Source of the DNA: Unio delphinus
Taxonomy: Eukaryota > Mollusca > Bivalvia > Unionida > Unionidae
Direction: 5' to 3'
NCBI GenBank assembly: GCA_029339505.1
Contig: JAQISU010001235.1
Location: forward strand, 32,773,315 to 32,837,314
Length of the DNA: 64,000 bases
Numbering within the stretch: position 1 is the first letter of the stretch; the number at the start of each line of letters is the position of its first letter. Positions 34,689 through 46,972 of the stretch are shown in pieces. Position numbers and translations under genes: made by a program. The notes beneath the pieces are model-generated. The model saw nothing but the letters and a program-made list of their open reading frames with translations. It was not told the origin of the DNA and searched no databases.

Positions 34689-37600
34689 GCATGTTGAACC
34701 TACAATAATCACTTTCATTATCTCTTCCTTTTATCTAAATTTTAAATAATCTACTATAGTTTATTCTCTATTAAATCGGATTTATTCGGATATCATCACA
34801 AATTGAGTTCTATTTTCTAAAGGACGCATACACTAATGGTGTTAACCGTAATCTAGAATCAGCTGATTCATGACAACAAAGGGGACAACAAAGAACCAGT
34901 CAACAAGCAAACATTGTGTGTTATTAGCCGTATATCGTGTTTTCTTTTCCTCCTAAAACTGTTGTAATCTTTGAAAGCTGATTAAACACGATACTTTTAT
35001 CAAGCTAAAATCACTCATACAAATCCGTATTTTCTACCAGTCTTGACAGCATTGTTGTCTCTCAGTTACCTAATTTGTACTTTCACTGCCTTTCAAAATG
35101 GATACTTGTAAAGTTTGTGGTTTAGTATGTTTATGGCATCTTAAACACATTATTGACTTTATAATGCTGCAAAAATTGGAGCTTTGTGCAGAAATATTAT
35201 AGATGCAAATATTATGAATCTGATAATTAGTATTTATTTAATAAAAATTTGCTCATTAACATGCTTCACACAGTCTAGTCACTTGCAAGTCGAAAAAGGC
35301 ATAAGGGGTATATATGTCTGATTTTACAGGTGTATGAATTTAAAACTCTGGCACATACACCATACTGTTGCTAGGGCCCTAATTCTGGATATCCAAGTTG
35401 ATGTAACAAATTAGCTGTAGGGAAATATTGTTTGAGTATAAAATGTAACATTTGTCCACCCCACCCCCCATCTACCAGTCATGTGTTTATGTTATTTAGT
35501 TAGAAATAGTGGCAGGGCATTTGTGTTCTTTAACATAAATCTAGTTTTATCCTATAATCGTGATATCAGAGACCAGAATATTTTTTTAGGTTTCCCAAGT
35601 AGGAAATAATTGGCCCTCTCTGAATGAAACATATGTTGAAATTATAATTTCCAGTTTTATCAGTTTATGTTTGAATAAATCTTTGTTGATAGGCCCATTC
35701 TGAATCACTCTAGAAATGCTCCATTATTCCTACTGAGGTTGAATCTTATACTCATGACATGTAGGTCTGTGGAGTTACCAGATGTTTGGGAATATTTTTA
35801 GATTGAAGCCTTTATATGGAATATTAAAAATGTTTAATGACCACTTAGCAACTACATGTTTTAGAGCTGATATCCGTAGCTAGTGCTTTTAAAAATTCTT
35901 TCTTTTTTATGTCCTGTTATGAATGAATATAATGGTGTTGTATGAATGTAAATATTTAATTTTATGTCAAGAAAACACTTGTCCATAGGGTGGTCAGCTG
36001 GGATACATTCTCAATGAACATTTTTAAGATGTATGTGTGCATAGCACTCAGCCTTATCAGACTTATTTAATTTTATGACTTGGCTAACAATTTGAATTCA
36101 TTGAATTGGCTTGACATTACATTGGTGTAAGAGATAGAAAAGCTTCAACATAGAATATGCAAATGGAAAACTCATTCCTGGAGGGAGATTCAGAGTTAAA
36201 ATAACTTGCATAAGATTTTGTTCTCACCATTATTCACCTGTGTCATGAGTCATCTAATTTAGAGTAAAGTCCTTTATCATTCCATTATGTTTAGATCTTT
36301 CTCTCAGAGTTATCTACACCTGGATATTGACTTACCTGTGTCACATGCCTCAGGAAATTACAACTTTGAAAGCTTACTTTTGGATATTTGGGCAGATATT
36401 TACATTTAACTCCCATTTGTGTTAATCTGTCTTTAGTGAGGTTTTGCTCATTTTTCTTTCTTTAAAGTTAAATTAGCCATTAAATTATTTTATGGCAGTT
36501 TTAGAGAACATGTTCACATTGAAGATTTCCAGACTTTGAGGTATCTTAAAGCACCAGCAGTTTTTTTGTAAATTACATTTGACTTTATCTGTTTTTCTGT
36601 CCAGGAGCGGGTAGCACCTAGGGCCCCTATATATTATCCATCACCAAATGTAAGTCGACCAGCCAACTTGCTAACAGAAGATGAACAGGTCAAGATTGCC
36701 AAACGCTTGGGCCTGATAGTTCACCTTCCCTGTGGAGTGTATGATGGATGCAGCAAAAAGGGCAAAGAGTAAGTCAGTCTGTTTATTAATGTATGACTGT
36801 TTCATTTTGCTCTCTATTGAAACAGAAGAGCTCATCCGGACCTAAGGGTTTGAAATTTTTCCTGAAGGAGTATTACACACTTACTGTCTTATATCAGAGG
36901 CATTTTGATTATCTATGTAATTTCTGTCTTGTCTTTAAATTGTAACTGTGTAAAACAATGAGCATGAATTGTTAGAATCAAAGCAACTCTGATGGAAAAC
37001 CAGTTAAGATTTAATAGTTACTATTTTAGTGTTTTTGGTGTGCTACAACTTTTTCCCAAAACATTGCCTATATCTTTTGACATTGACCAAAACAGGAGTG
37101 ACCTATATGATCTTTCATGTCTAGACCACTCTGGTGGCCTGAGTGGTTCGAGAGCATCAGTCTTGGATGTGGGAGGTTCCAAGTTAAAACCCTGGTTGAG
37201 TCATACCAAATAATTATAAAATTGGTACTAGCAGCTGCCTCACTTGCTGCTCAGCATTAAGAGGTTAGTGTTAGGATTGTTTGTACTGGTGTCAGAGTAA
37301 TGTGACTGGGTGAGACATGATGCCATATGTTTGTGGCATGATGCCCTATTGCTAGATATCGCTACAAACTGCCACACTGCAGACATTGTAGTGATATAAC
37401 TCAAAAGAATTACAGCTATATTAAAAATTCACAAAAACATGCACACTCTTTCATGTATGCAAGCATAAGAATACATGATTCCTATTCAGAATCAGCCAAC
37501 TGCATTAATTTGTATACAGATATATTTATTATGGGCCCTCCTTCATGTTGTAAGAGGCTACCAATGAAGGCAAGAGCCACTGTGTATCATTAATTATGAC

Positions 37601-40600
37601 TGAGGCAGGAATTACTGTGGCTCATTGCTTATGAAAGACAGGAGCTACTGTGGCTAATTAATTAATTATGACAAAGGTGGGAGCCACTGTGCCTCATTTG
37701 ATTTGACAGGCAGGAGCCACTGTGGCTTATTAGTTATGATGATGATGATGAAGTTGAATTAGAGTGCTGTATCGGCCACTAAGGTCATGTAGCACTGTTT
37801 TAAGTGTCCAGCAAAGCTGGATATTTAATTACTCCTGGGGGAAGGAATGGTGCCGCTTTCCCCAGGCATTTATGTACTCAAGGTGTACTATTTAATTTGG
37901 TGTTTAGGTCAGGGTTGTTATTAAGTAACCATCGACCTGAATGGAGGACCCTGGGATGAGTGGGAATAAACACAACACATACTCAACCCTAACAGTTAAT
38001 TAGGTGTGTAAATGGTGTGAAATGGCACAAGTGGAGGTAGTGGAATTTAGTTTCACATCTCCGCTATTTAGAGCTATCCGAGTTGTTGCAAGAAAAGAGA
38101 GGTACCATTAAGTCCAAGGATGTCGTATTGTCCGCAACGTCGTGGTTCACAACATCCTTGGACTTAATTAGTTATGACAGATACAGGAGCCACTATGACT
38201 CATTGGATTTGACAGCAAGGAGAAACAGTGGCTCATTGGTTAGCAAGCCAGATTCAAGACTGTACATATGCAAGTTAGAAGCCTGCCATTGGATCAGCCA
38301 TAGTCAGCTACGATAGTGTACCCTAGGGCAAGGCAATTTACTCCAAAGGCTTGGGTTCTTAATAGTGGCCATGCTGTAAAACACTAAATCAAATTGCTTC
38401 TACTTTACTTCTACTATGTATTTGGTTTCTGAGAAGAGAAGACATTATTTAAACAATTGGTAGAAATTTTTTATTGTATAAGACATGCTGTAATTGACAT
38501 TATATGGATGATAAAGAAATCTAACTGAACATGTCTTTAATACCTCTTATTGTCTTTTTGAGAGTTGTTTGGTCCTTTAAAAATGTGCAATAATTTTCTC
38601 CAAACTCAAAAGTCAGCTCTATGTAACATTATATGCATGTAGCCCTAAATATGTTAAAATCTTCTAATCCTAGTAAGATATTTATTAAAGTTATTTATTA
38701 AAAGTATTTATTAAAAGTGACAACAAAAGTTGTTCACTTTAACTGAAGCCAAATTTTAGTATTCATTTTCTTTTTCAACACATATTTGTTAGTTCTGACA
38801 ATTTCATGATTTAATTATATCAACACAGGTTATTCCCTATGTACATAAAATTTGTCAGTAACTCATTCCTTTCATTGCAAAGCAGAGAAGTTTTAAATCT
38901 GTTGGCACAGCTTGCTAGAGTTTTCACCGAGTTAACCTGAAAATATAATATACAGTAACTACATGAAAATACCCAGTAACTGTCAGCAAGCAGTAAGATA
39001 ATTGTACAAATTCTTATGCATTTCACATACATTTATACATACATACATAGCATGTACCTCAATCTTCAACCCAGAATGCCATTTTAAAAAAAACTGGGTC
39101 CATCCTAATAACATGCATGTGATACATCTTTAACATTTTATGCAGTTTCTATTGTGTGACATTACTCAGCCATTTTGTACACTGTCATTTGTTAAACTCC
39201 TTGCAACTAAACCATAACACAATTGTTTTTAGTCTTTTCTGTCAGTTCATATCAACCAAACATTACCAGTACCTTTATTTTAAAGGTAGCAACAAAGAAA
39301 AATGAAAATATTGACAATATTGAAAGTTTATCTTGCCAGTTTGGGGTTTGGTTGGCACTCACTTAAAAGGGTCATTTGAAGGTTTGCCTTGTTGATGAAG
39401 TTCAGGAATAGTTGCTATATGGTCCTTGTGTCATCTATCACTCTTCATCACTACCTAACAGAAGACTCAGCTACACAGAACTTCCTTCCACTGGCTCTGT
39501 TCCACCACAGACAGTGAAAATGTTGATACCGTAACTATATTTGTTCCGATTTTAAGATCGACCACAATATGCTATGTGAAAGTTTAGATCCATTATTTAT
39601 AATTATTTTGGACTGTCATGACCTTTCAGAAATATATCTCATTGTCCAATCTAGAATTTAATAAGATGGTGCATTATAAATGATGCATGGCACGTCAGTT
39701 TGGTTGGTGCTGGTTACCTTTAGAAATGCTACACCACGTCAATTAAACAATGATTATTCTTTTCTAATAACAAGTGTTAAATACTGTCATTTAAGATGAG
39801 CAGTAAACAAGAAGAAAAATAAATATAAATCACAACTTAGCCTGGGCAAAGTAATGTAATTATGTTGTATGTGGATGGTCATTTATTTACATAGGTTTTG
39901 TACATGTGAATGGTCATTTATTTACATAGGTTTTGTACATGTGAATGGTCATTTATTTACATAGGTTTTTTGACACAAATATTCTTATATCCAGAGTCTC
40001 CAAAAAGAAATGTTTGTTGGTCGACACATTATATCAGAAGACAGTGTTGAGGATCTTTTGGTCTGATATTCCAGATCTCAGTAGCTTCTTTCGTTGACCA
40101 CTCTGAAGGCCTCGCAGTTAGAACATCTGTCTCAGATTTGTGAGGTCACTGGTTCAAATTCATACCAAAGACTTATTAAAAAAATGGTACTAACAGTGGT
40201 TAGTTTTAGGACTGGTTGGCTTAGTGTCAGGATAATATTACTGGCTGTGACAAGATGCTGCATGACTGCGGCATGATGTCCCAGTGCTGGGCATCAGTAT
40301 AATCTACCACACTTCAGACATTGTAGCAATACAATGGAACATTTTTAAAGCTACATTAAAAATCCAAATCACACACACATGCATGCTTCTTTCATTTAAA
40401 TCACTCACACCCCCCTTCATCTTGTATTAACGCTCAACTGGTGTAGCAGTATTGACATCACAAATGCCTTTATATATTTGTAAAAGTGAGCAGTGCAAAC
40501 AGACAATACTGATAGGTTTATCTGTATGGATTTGAGTACTCTTGCCATATATTTGATGGGGTGGGGATTAGGGGTAATTTATTTCAGTTGTGTATGGAAT

Positions 40601-41121
40601 AGCAAATGTTTATTTTTTTCATATGTAATGCTTTCACTACACTTAAAAAAATTCTGATTGGCATTTTGAACCAGGTATCTATGACTTCTGAAACAGAAAA
40701 AAAGTTTATCCAGTCAATTTCTGTTTGTATTGATGCATCATTTACATGAGTTATTGCCCCTGAATGTCTATCTTTCTCTAATGTAATAGCTATAGTGCTT
40801 CCATTGTTTAATAAGGAGGAGTTACCAGCCTTATATAATCTTAGACAAATTATAATTGATGAACATTTATTGTATAAAATTAATTTGTTTAACAAATAAT
40901 GGCATACACTTAATGATTCTAATTTATATTACTATTTTTTTCATTTCAGATGTGCAATATGCATGTGTGATTTTGTGATGGGAGAATCCCTACGATTTCT
41001 GCCGTGTATGCATACATATCACAAAGACTGTATAGATGACTGGTTAATGAGATCCTTTACATGTCCATCATGTATGGAGCCAGTGGATGCAGCTCTTCTC
41101 ACCTCATATGAGACAAGTTAG
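34581..41121 (+). CDS. RNF11: RING finger protein 11 (RNF11), complete, 147 aa in three exons
   Basis: RNF11 is a small membrane-attached RING-H2 E3/adaptor. It binds NEDD4-family ligases through a PPxY motif and joins ubiquitin-editing and endosomal sorting complexes that affect TGF-beta, EGFR and NF-kB signalling (known from vertebrates). Exons 34581-34688, 36605-36768 and 40950-41121 give 147 residues; the human protein has 154. Visible features: MGNCLK at residues 1-6 (N-myristoylation glycine 2, palmitoylatable Cys4); acidic dileucine DDISLL (11-16); PPPPY (31-35); LTEDEQVKIAKRLGLI in the middle; and a RING-H2 with ligands C92, C95, C110, H112, H115, C118, C129, C132. The C-terminal TCPSCMEPVDAALLTSYET is almost unchanged from vertebrates. 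The start is fixed by an upstream in-frame TGA, a purine at -3 and G at +4. The segment between residues ~20-30 and that just before the RING are shorter than in vertebrates. Intron 1 appears to use a GC donor. Confidence 0.96.
34689..36604 (+). other. RNF11 intron 1 (1916 bp, GC-AG)
   Basis: Phase-0 intron with 5' GCATGT and 3' TTTTTCTGTCCAG. No recognisable repeat of the window's main families; AT-rich. Confidence 0.8.
36605..36768 (+). CDS. RNF11: RNF11 exon 2
   Basis: 164 nt starting GAGCGGGTAGCA (ERVAPRAPIYYPSP), through LLTEDEQVKIAKRLGL and HLPCGVYDG, ending GGCAAAGA|GTAAGT in phase 2. Confidence 0.95.
37120..37442 (+). mobile_element. tRNA-derived SINE, family A
   Basis: Head CTGGTGGCCTGAGTGGTTCG (A box), degraded B box GGTTCCAAGTTAAAACC, body AAGAGGTTAGTGTTAGGA, GACTGGGTGAGACATGATGC, CTACAAACTGCCACACTG, tail TTAAAAATTCACAAAAACATG. 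Confidence 0.8.
37560..38225. repeat. ~45-bp minisatellite interrupted by an insertion
   Basis: About six units share CAGGAGCCACTGTGGCTCATT and (T)TA.TTATGACA or TTTGACAGG. Four lie at 37560-37739 and two after the insertion, at 38167-38225. A 427-bp element splits the array. Confidence 0.8.
37740..38166. mobile_element. 427-bp insertion with 11-bp target-site duplication and terminal hairpin
   Basis: Flanked on both sides by ATTAGTTATGA (37729-37739 and 38167-38177), a target-site duplication. The left end is a (TGA)n run; the right end is a perfect 17-bp hairpin (38107-38123 with 38152-38168, 28-base loop). The orientation is uncertain: a - strand retroposon with a (TCA)n tail at the left would fit. 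There is no open frame of note. Confidence 0.75.
39868..39969. repeat. 35-bp x 3 tandem repeat
   Basis: Three head-to-tail units GTGAATGGTCATTTATTTAC ATAGGTTTTGTACAT, the first with GTGGATGG. Confidence 0.9.
40093..40383 (+). mobile_element. tRNA-derived SINE, family A
   Basis: Head CTGAAGGCCTCGCAGTTAGA, B box TGGTTCAAATTCATA, body CAAAGACTTATTAAAAAAATGG, GGACTGGTTGGCTTAGTGTC, tail TAAAAATCCAAATCACACACA. The block TTGCCTC..CATTAAGAG is deleted. Confidence 0.8.
40950..41121 (+). CDS. RNF11: RNF11 exon 3 (RING-H2 domain)
   Basis: The acceptor TTTCAG|A completes a Glu codon. The exon holds the whole RING: CAIC, LPCMHTYHKDC, DDWLMRSFTCPSC. It ends EPVDAALLTSYETS with TAG at 41119-41121. All eight zinc ligands are present in C3H2C3 order. 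Confidence 0.97.
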
Positions 41122-41689
41122 CTTAGAAATCAACATGCCAAATATTCTCCACATACATGTGATACAGACAAAATAAACAAAGTTGTTGCTGAAATGTAGA
41201 ATTTTGTCACTAGAGTTAACGAGGCCACCAGTGTGCAAGCATGGAAAGATTTTTTTTTGAGTCCCTGCAGATGTTATGAATGACGTGATGTGTGACAGTT
41301 TGTTTTTGCAGTATGTGGAAAAAGCAAATCCACTGTGATTTCCCTTGTATGTATTTACTTGTATATGTGTTTGAATATTCCAGAAATACATACATTATAT
41401 TTATTTGGTTGGCATATCCCAAAGTTGCTTGGGTCTGATTCATATTGTTGTGTGTGTATACACTAAATATGATCGAAGAAATTTGAAGAAGTCTCACTAT
41501 ATTGTTCATAATAGTAATGATGGAAGCAGTAAATATTTCAGCATTCTGATTAACAAAGTGTTGTTACCATTCTGGATGCCTTGTTTTTAATCAGAATTTG
41601 TTAAATTTTGGAATACAGGCTTATATCAAGTTCTCGGATGCATTCTGTATTGAGCAGAATCTATGTATGCACATAAGGTGATCTTGCAT
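41122..41689 (+). other. probable RNF11 3' UTR start
   Basis: No coding similarity. The first AATAAA is at 41172, only about 50 bp after the stop; the true end is not determinable. The overlapping frames on the - strand (41104-41509) are shadows. Confidence 0.4.
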
Positions 41690-43760
41690 TTGATTGGCTG
41701 AGCTTGTCACCAATATGGAAGTAAATTTCTGATCCAGTTTTGATCAAACTTGAAATGTAGGCTTTTGTCATTAAGATTCTGGACATTGTCAGTAATGAGT
41801 AACATTCATGCATAATACTGTAATGAGATGGTTTTATATCTACTTGGACCAGCTTATTCCACTCCTGAAGGCGTACTTCTTATCCAGTTTGATCAAACTT
41901 TAAATGTAGGCTTTTGTCATTAAGATTCTGGACAGTGTCAGTAATGAGTAACACTCATGTATAATAGTGTAATGAGATGGTTTTATATCTACCTGGACCA
42001 GCTTATTTCCACTCCTGAAGGCATACTTATCCAGTTTGATTAAACTTGGAATATGGTCTTGCGTCATCTTGATCTTGGGTAAAATGCGTATTAACCTTTT
42101 ATAATCATAACCTGTTGCAGGATAGGATGTCAGTATACATGTGCCCAATCCACATAATGCAGTGTTATAAAAAGAATGCCTGTTACCTAAATGACTAGCC
42201 TGTCTGTACAGACTTAAATCTAATGCAGTACATGTTCAGTTCAACATAAATTTTAACCATTTTAACTGTTTTGTACATAACTGTTATTCGCAGATAGGTT
42301 TAAGGGTAAAATCTTGTCTTTATATTTGTATAATTATTTTTCACATAAGAAATTTTTATATACTTTAAAATCTTTGGAGAATTTATTCACAGTCAGAGTC
42401 AGTCAAGCTATGTGACCAACCATGCTTGACCTTTATCAAATGCTAAATCACACTTGTTTGTTGTTAACATCTACATTGCTAAATGATAAATTATCAATAC
42501 TTTGACATTGGAGTCTCCATTTGAAATACTGAAGCTTTCGTTGTTGTAATTCTAATCATCCAGACTCAGAAAGCCCTATGCAAAATCCACTTCCTCCATT
42601 TGGAGAGTGGAGAATTCAACTCATTTACTTTAAATAGCAAATTACTGCTAGATCTTAAATAGCATGATGTGACATAATGCTCACAAACCTCATTGCCAGT
42701 TCTTTCTAAAAGGGGTTTTCCCCTGAAGTTGGTGTCATGAAAACCAGCTAAAAATAACTGATGTTCACTATAACTATCTAAATATTCTTCTATTCTGATG
42801 ATGCAGACATCCCATAGTGCTTCCATGACAATGGGGTAGAGGCATTCTCAAAAGTACCTAATGTTTTACTGTGGTGATTTTGTATGCAATTAATTTAGCA
42901 TGTCAATACTTAAGCAATTTAATTTCAGTTCAATTATGATCAAACTTGGTAAATAGGCTTATGTCATCAAGATATATTATATGAGAAAGATCTAATCATA
43001 TTAATGATGTGATCTTGCATACAGTTGGCTATACTCCATACCACATGAGAGACTGGATTTCTGACCTAAATTTAGTCAAGATTTGGTTGATTTACTAAAA
43101 TTGTCAAGATCATGGATGAGTTTTACTATGAGCTAGACTGGTGCACATTTATGAGGCAGTCTTGCATCTGATATAGAACATTTTTACCACTATAAATACT
43201 GTATTCTCTGATTATGATCGCACTTGGTAACGTGTATCATTTATAACTTGGTTCAGCAAGATTATAAGTGAAATTCATGTATATTGATGATTATGAGTGA
43301 AATTCATGCATATTGATGATTATGAGTGAAATTCATGCATATTGATAATTATGAGTGAAATTCATGCATATTGATGATTATGAGTGAAATTCATGCATAT
43401 TGATAATTATGAGTGAAATTCAAGCATACTGATAATTATGAGTGAAATTCATGCATATTGATGACTATGAGTGAAATTCATGCATATTGATGATTATGAG
43501 TGAAATTCAAGCATATTGATGATTATGAGTGAAATTCAAGCATATTGATGATTTGAACTTGCATGTCATTGACTGAGCACGTAAGCAATTTAGCAACTTT
43601 ATTTCTGGTCAGATTTTGATTAAAACTTGTTAAATATTGTTAAATTATCAAGCTGCTGGATAAATTTAGTTACGAGCAAGATTTGTGGATATTAGCATGG
43701 TAATTCTTGTATCTTTTTGGCTGAGTTTGTTACCACTCAAGATACCAGAATTTGCTATCT
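41690..43760. repeat. satellite-like array of ~150-bp units, diverged, with internal minisatellite
   Basis: Units with the order GATCTTGCAT.TGATTGGCTG, TTCTGATCCAGTTTTGATCA, AACTTG.AA(T)A.GCTT.TGTCAT, (T)AAGAT.(C/A)TGGA, GAGT.A.A(T)TCATG recur. They are clearest as a ~147-bp duplication at 41733-42055, and again at 42925-43250 and 43600-43740. The stretch 42060-42920 matches poorly and may be unrelated. Confidence 0.6.
43260..43552. repeat. 29-bp x 10 minisatellite
   Basis: About ten head-to-tail copies of ATTATGAGTGAAATTCATGC followed by ATATTGATG, differing at one to three positions (CATGC/CAAGC, GATGA/GATAA). It sits inside the satellite-like region and may derive from its GAGTGAAATTCATG segment. 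Confidence 0.95.
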
Positions 43761-43949
43761 GACTCTACCCTTGGGTCAGTTCATGTGAAATAGTAACTCA
43801 TTATTCTCATTTCTCTTTCAAATACATTCCCCAATCATTTTACGTTAGGAATATAGTCTGCTACCTCATGAATCCAGTCTTATTAAACGATGAAAATCAT
43901 TTGATCCGGTTTTAAATAGACAAAGGGCAATAACTCTTGTCCATTACCT

Positions 43950-45955
43950 CCCCTTGATAGAGAGGATACAGGAAGGGATTAACTTTGTTTTATCAATTGT
44001 GTTATCTTGTGCAGGAGATTACAGTGCAACTCCTTATATCTGGGCAGGTTTTGCCCTCTCTTTCCATCACTTGCTAATATATGTGCATTGGGGTGATATT
44101 CCCCCAATTTTAGGCAGCCCAGAAAGTGTAAGTCATTCGTTTCCCATGCATGGTCTTTCGACCTGTAAATCAGGGCAAATGGGGTTAATGCCAGATCCAT
44201 TGGATCCAAATAATGATATTGCTGCAATTTTACCATCCGTCCAGCTGTCCAGTCGACACTAGCAGTAATGATGATTGTAGAAATGGTCCAACCAAATAGT
44301 TTATATGGGGATCTCGGTGATAGATTCATTCATCTAGCTGGGCAATTGCATTCGTATCAATACAATACGTATGATTTTGATGAGAAATTGGTCCATTCTG
44401 CCTTGCCCTTGGAGTTCGGGTACTGGTGACTGTAGGGCCAACTTTTATACCATCTGCTTCTGGGGCAACCACATTTTGTCTACACCAGCTGGTGATGCTG
44501 GACCTTCGATTATTCACTGTCTACCCTCAAGGAAGAGCTAGGGACTTCACCAAATACATCTGGTCAGAGTCATTGATGCCACCCTGCATGACATTCAGAG
44601 CTACAAGCCAAACTGAAAAATAAAGAACCTGGTGAACAGAGAGTGTGATGAGATGCAGGCAAATCAATCTTCTTCTGATCTGACCATGGAGCAAACTAAA
44701 TTCAGCTTTGGATCAGCCGCCATCATTGAAATTTATTGGGTGTTGGCCATTTCGGAATGCCTTCCACAATTGCCACTACTCAAGATTACAAGGTCAAGGC
44801 ATCATTTTGATTTTGGGGAGGAGGAGGAGGAAGAAATGCTTTCTTTCTTGCTCCTCCAATCTGCAGAGTTTAAAGAGATTAATGACCAGCTTTTGGGTCA
44901 GATTGGCAACTCTACAGTGTCTTTATCGGAAAGGCAGATTCCAGTGGATTTCTCCTCTTGCTTGTATCAGACTTACTCCAACACCTTAAGTACAGACCTT
45001 GCAGTGCTTGAAAATAATTTGCCATCCATACACATGTTGGCTCTATTGTACTACAAAATGGATAAGAATGTGTTCTGTGTCACAAATAATCTGGTGTTGA
45101 GATCATCTGTTGCCTCACTGGCAGTCATCCAACTCACCAAACGATACAATAATATCTACACTAAGGAGTCTACGGCCAGAAACTCTTAAAGTTCTTAACT
45201 GAGCAACTCGTCTTACTATGGGCAAAGTGTTGATGGCATTGGCCAAGCCCTACCTAATCTGATGGGATGCATGTCTGTAGCTGGCATTACTTTCATGCTT
45301 TATGGATGACCCCATTAGGGTCTCCATTGCTCTTTGGAGGATGGATAAAAAATGTTCAGAGGCAGACAGCTCAGAAACTGCCTCTCCAACTTGTCTCTCT
45401 TCCCCCCCCCCCCCCCCACAAAGCGCTGGACCCTCGAAGTCCCCGGCAGTGCAGAGGGATGCTCATTGGCACAGCGATGGGTTTCTCCCAGTCTGATGTA
45501 CCCCAGTACTGATCCCAACCAAGTGCCATGAGATCACAGCCTAACCAAAATAGGAGGCATTCGTACAGAAGTTTGAAGAAATAAGCTTTATCTGTTTTTA
45601 AGCCTCTAAACCATAGGCATTGATGTAAAACATTCCACCCACTACATCCTGCAGATAGCCTACCCATGGGTTGCTGACTCGTGCATTTTCGGGCTCACTG
45701 AGTCTCAAAATGGGTGGGTGATCCAGGTCACTTTGGTGGGGCTTCAGGTTATTCATGGACGTCTCAGCAGATCGGGAGAAGGATGACATCCTTAAGCAGG
45801 AGATATTTAGTCACTCATCTCAGAGCAGATGGTGGAGATTGTGCAAAAGCCTTAATCCCCAGGGTTTTATTCTTTGCTATTTCTAATTGGGAAAGCTAAC
45901 GGCGAGCTCAGGCCAAACGTCAGCCTATCTCAACCAATTCAGTTTAGTAGTGCTG
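43950..45955 (+). pseudogene. DIRS-like retroelement remnant: gag-like region and start of reverse transcriptase
   Basis: This stretch is less AT-rich than its surroundings and dense in broken open frames. A 185-codon frame at 44632-45189 (acidic EEEEEE run, DQLLGQIGN, FSSCLYQTYSN) is followed in another frame by MTPLGSPLLFGGWIKN at about 45306-45350. That recalls the S.LFGG motif near the end of DIRS-type gag proteins. At 45820-45950 the + strand reads VEIVQKP, SPGFYSLLFLI (45856-45885), GKANGELRPNVSL, the opening of the RT of DIRS/tyrosine-recombinase retroelements. Similarity stops at about 45955. No single frame is intact. Identity is by motif recall, not alignment; gag assignment is weaker than RT. 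Confidence 0.55.
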
Positions 45956-46972
45956 GATTCTCAAGGTAGCAGACTAATATTCTAACACAATGTGATTGGG
46001 TAAGTATTCTCAGAGAAATTTAATTTTACTTAAACATTTGCTTTCACCCTATACATAAAGAAACCAAAGTTGACTATTTTCTTTAATTTCACATCATCAT
46101 CACCTTTTGGCCTTTAAATGTGTTCATAATCTAAGTAAAATAGCAACTCTTTTGTCTTTTTAAAACAATTTAACCCTGAGACTGGCTGTGTGTAACATCT
46201 GGGGTGCCAATTTTGTCCATATGTAAAGTGGTGGATTCACTTGTATGTCTGACAACTCAGCCAGTTTTACTGTAAAAGCCTGTACATTTTCAGACTGTTA
46301 CAGCTTAATTATCTTTGAAGTTTTCACCATGATCCAAATATTGCCATCTAATAAAAGGTAGAATTTTCACAATAAAAAAACTAATTTTGTAGAAAATACT
46401 TTGTTAATTATTAGATATCATTATCATTGGGTCAAGAAGCATCAAACTTTGGACTTCCTTATTCAAGACATATTTTATTATTATGTCTTGGATGTTACTC
46501 ATCCAGACCAGTCTCCTTGCCTGCATTGATTTGTGACCTTTAATTTTGCTACGTTTTCATGTCTCTCGCAATAAAATGCACAGCAACAGTAATTTATATT
46601 CTTCCATATCCAAAAATGTGTGTTTTGGATTTTTAGTCTACTGGTATTAATTTATTATAGGATTATACTGAATTGCATGTTCTTGTTGTTTTAAGTAATG
46701 TTTTCTCTCGAACCATCTTCAACTTCTACCCCAGTTCTACATGTGACTAAATAAAAGTAATGCTCAAATTTTCTTGAAAATTCTCAGTTCTATCAAAATT
46801 TTTAATTTTAAATCATCCTGCCATACTATTGTATCCATTTTCACTCAAAGTGAGCAGCTTGGCTGGCTATTGTTAATTTCAAGCTGAACCACTTGGTAAT
46901 CTTCATATGCTTCATCCAAATACATGCTGAGATGCAGAATGAAACTGTTTTAGATAGGGTGAATACTTCACA
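45956..46972. other. intergenic, no feature recognised
   Basis: AT-rich; no repeat family or coding signal identified. Confidence 0.6.

Larger units (their letters stand above)
36769..40949 (+). other. RNF11 intron 2 (4181 bp)
   Basis: GT-AG, phase 2. It holds two family A SINEs, an interrupted minisatellite with a 427-bp insertion and a 35-bp triplication, all listed separately. The rest is AT-rich and unremarkable. Confidence 0.9.

Noticed and set aside
43979..44329. 116-codon - strand frame as a gene
   Set aside because: Lies opposite the DIRS-like remnant, where the + strand gives the only recognisable motifs.
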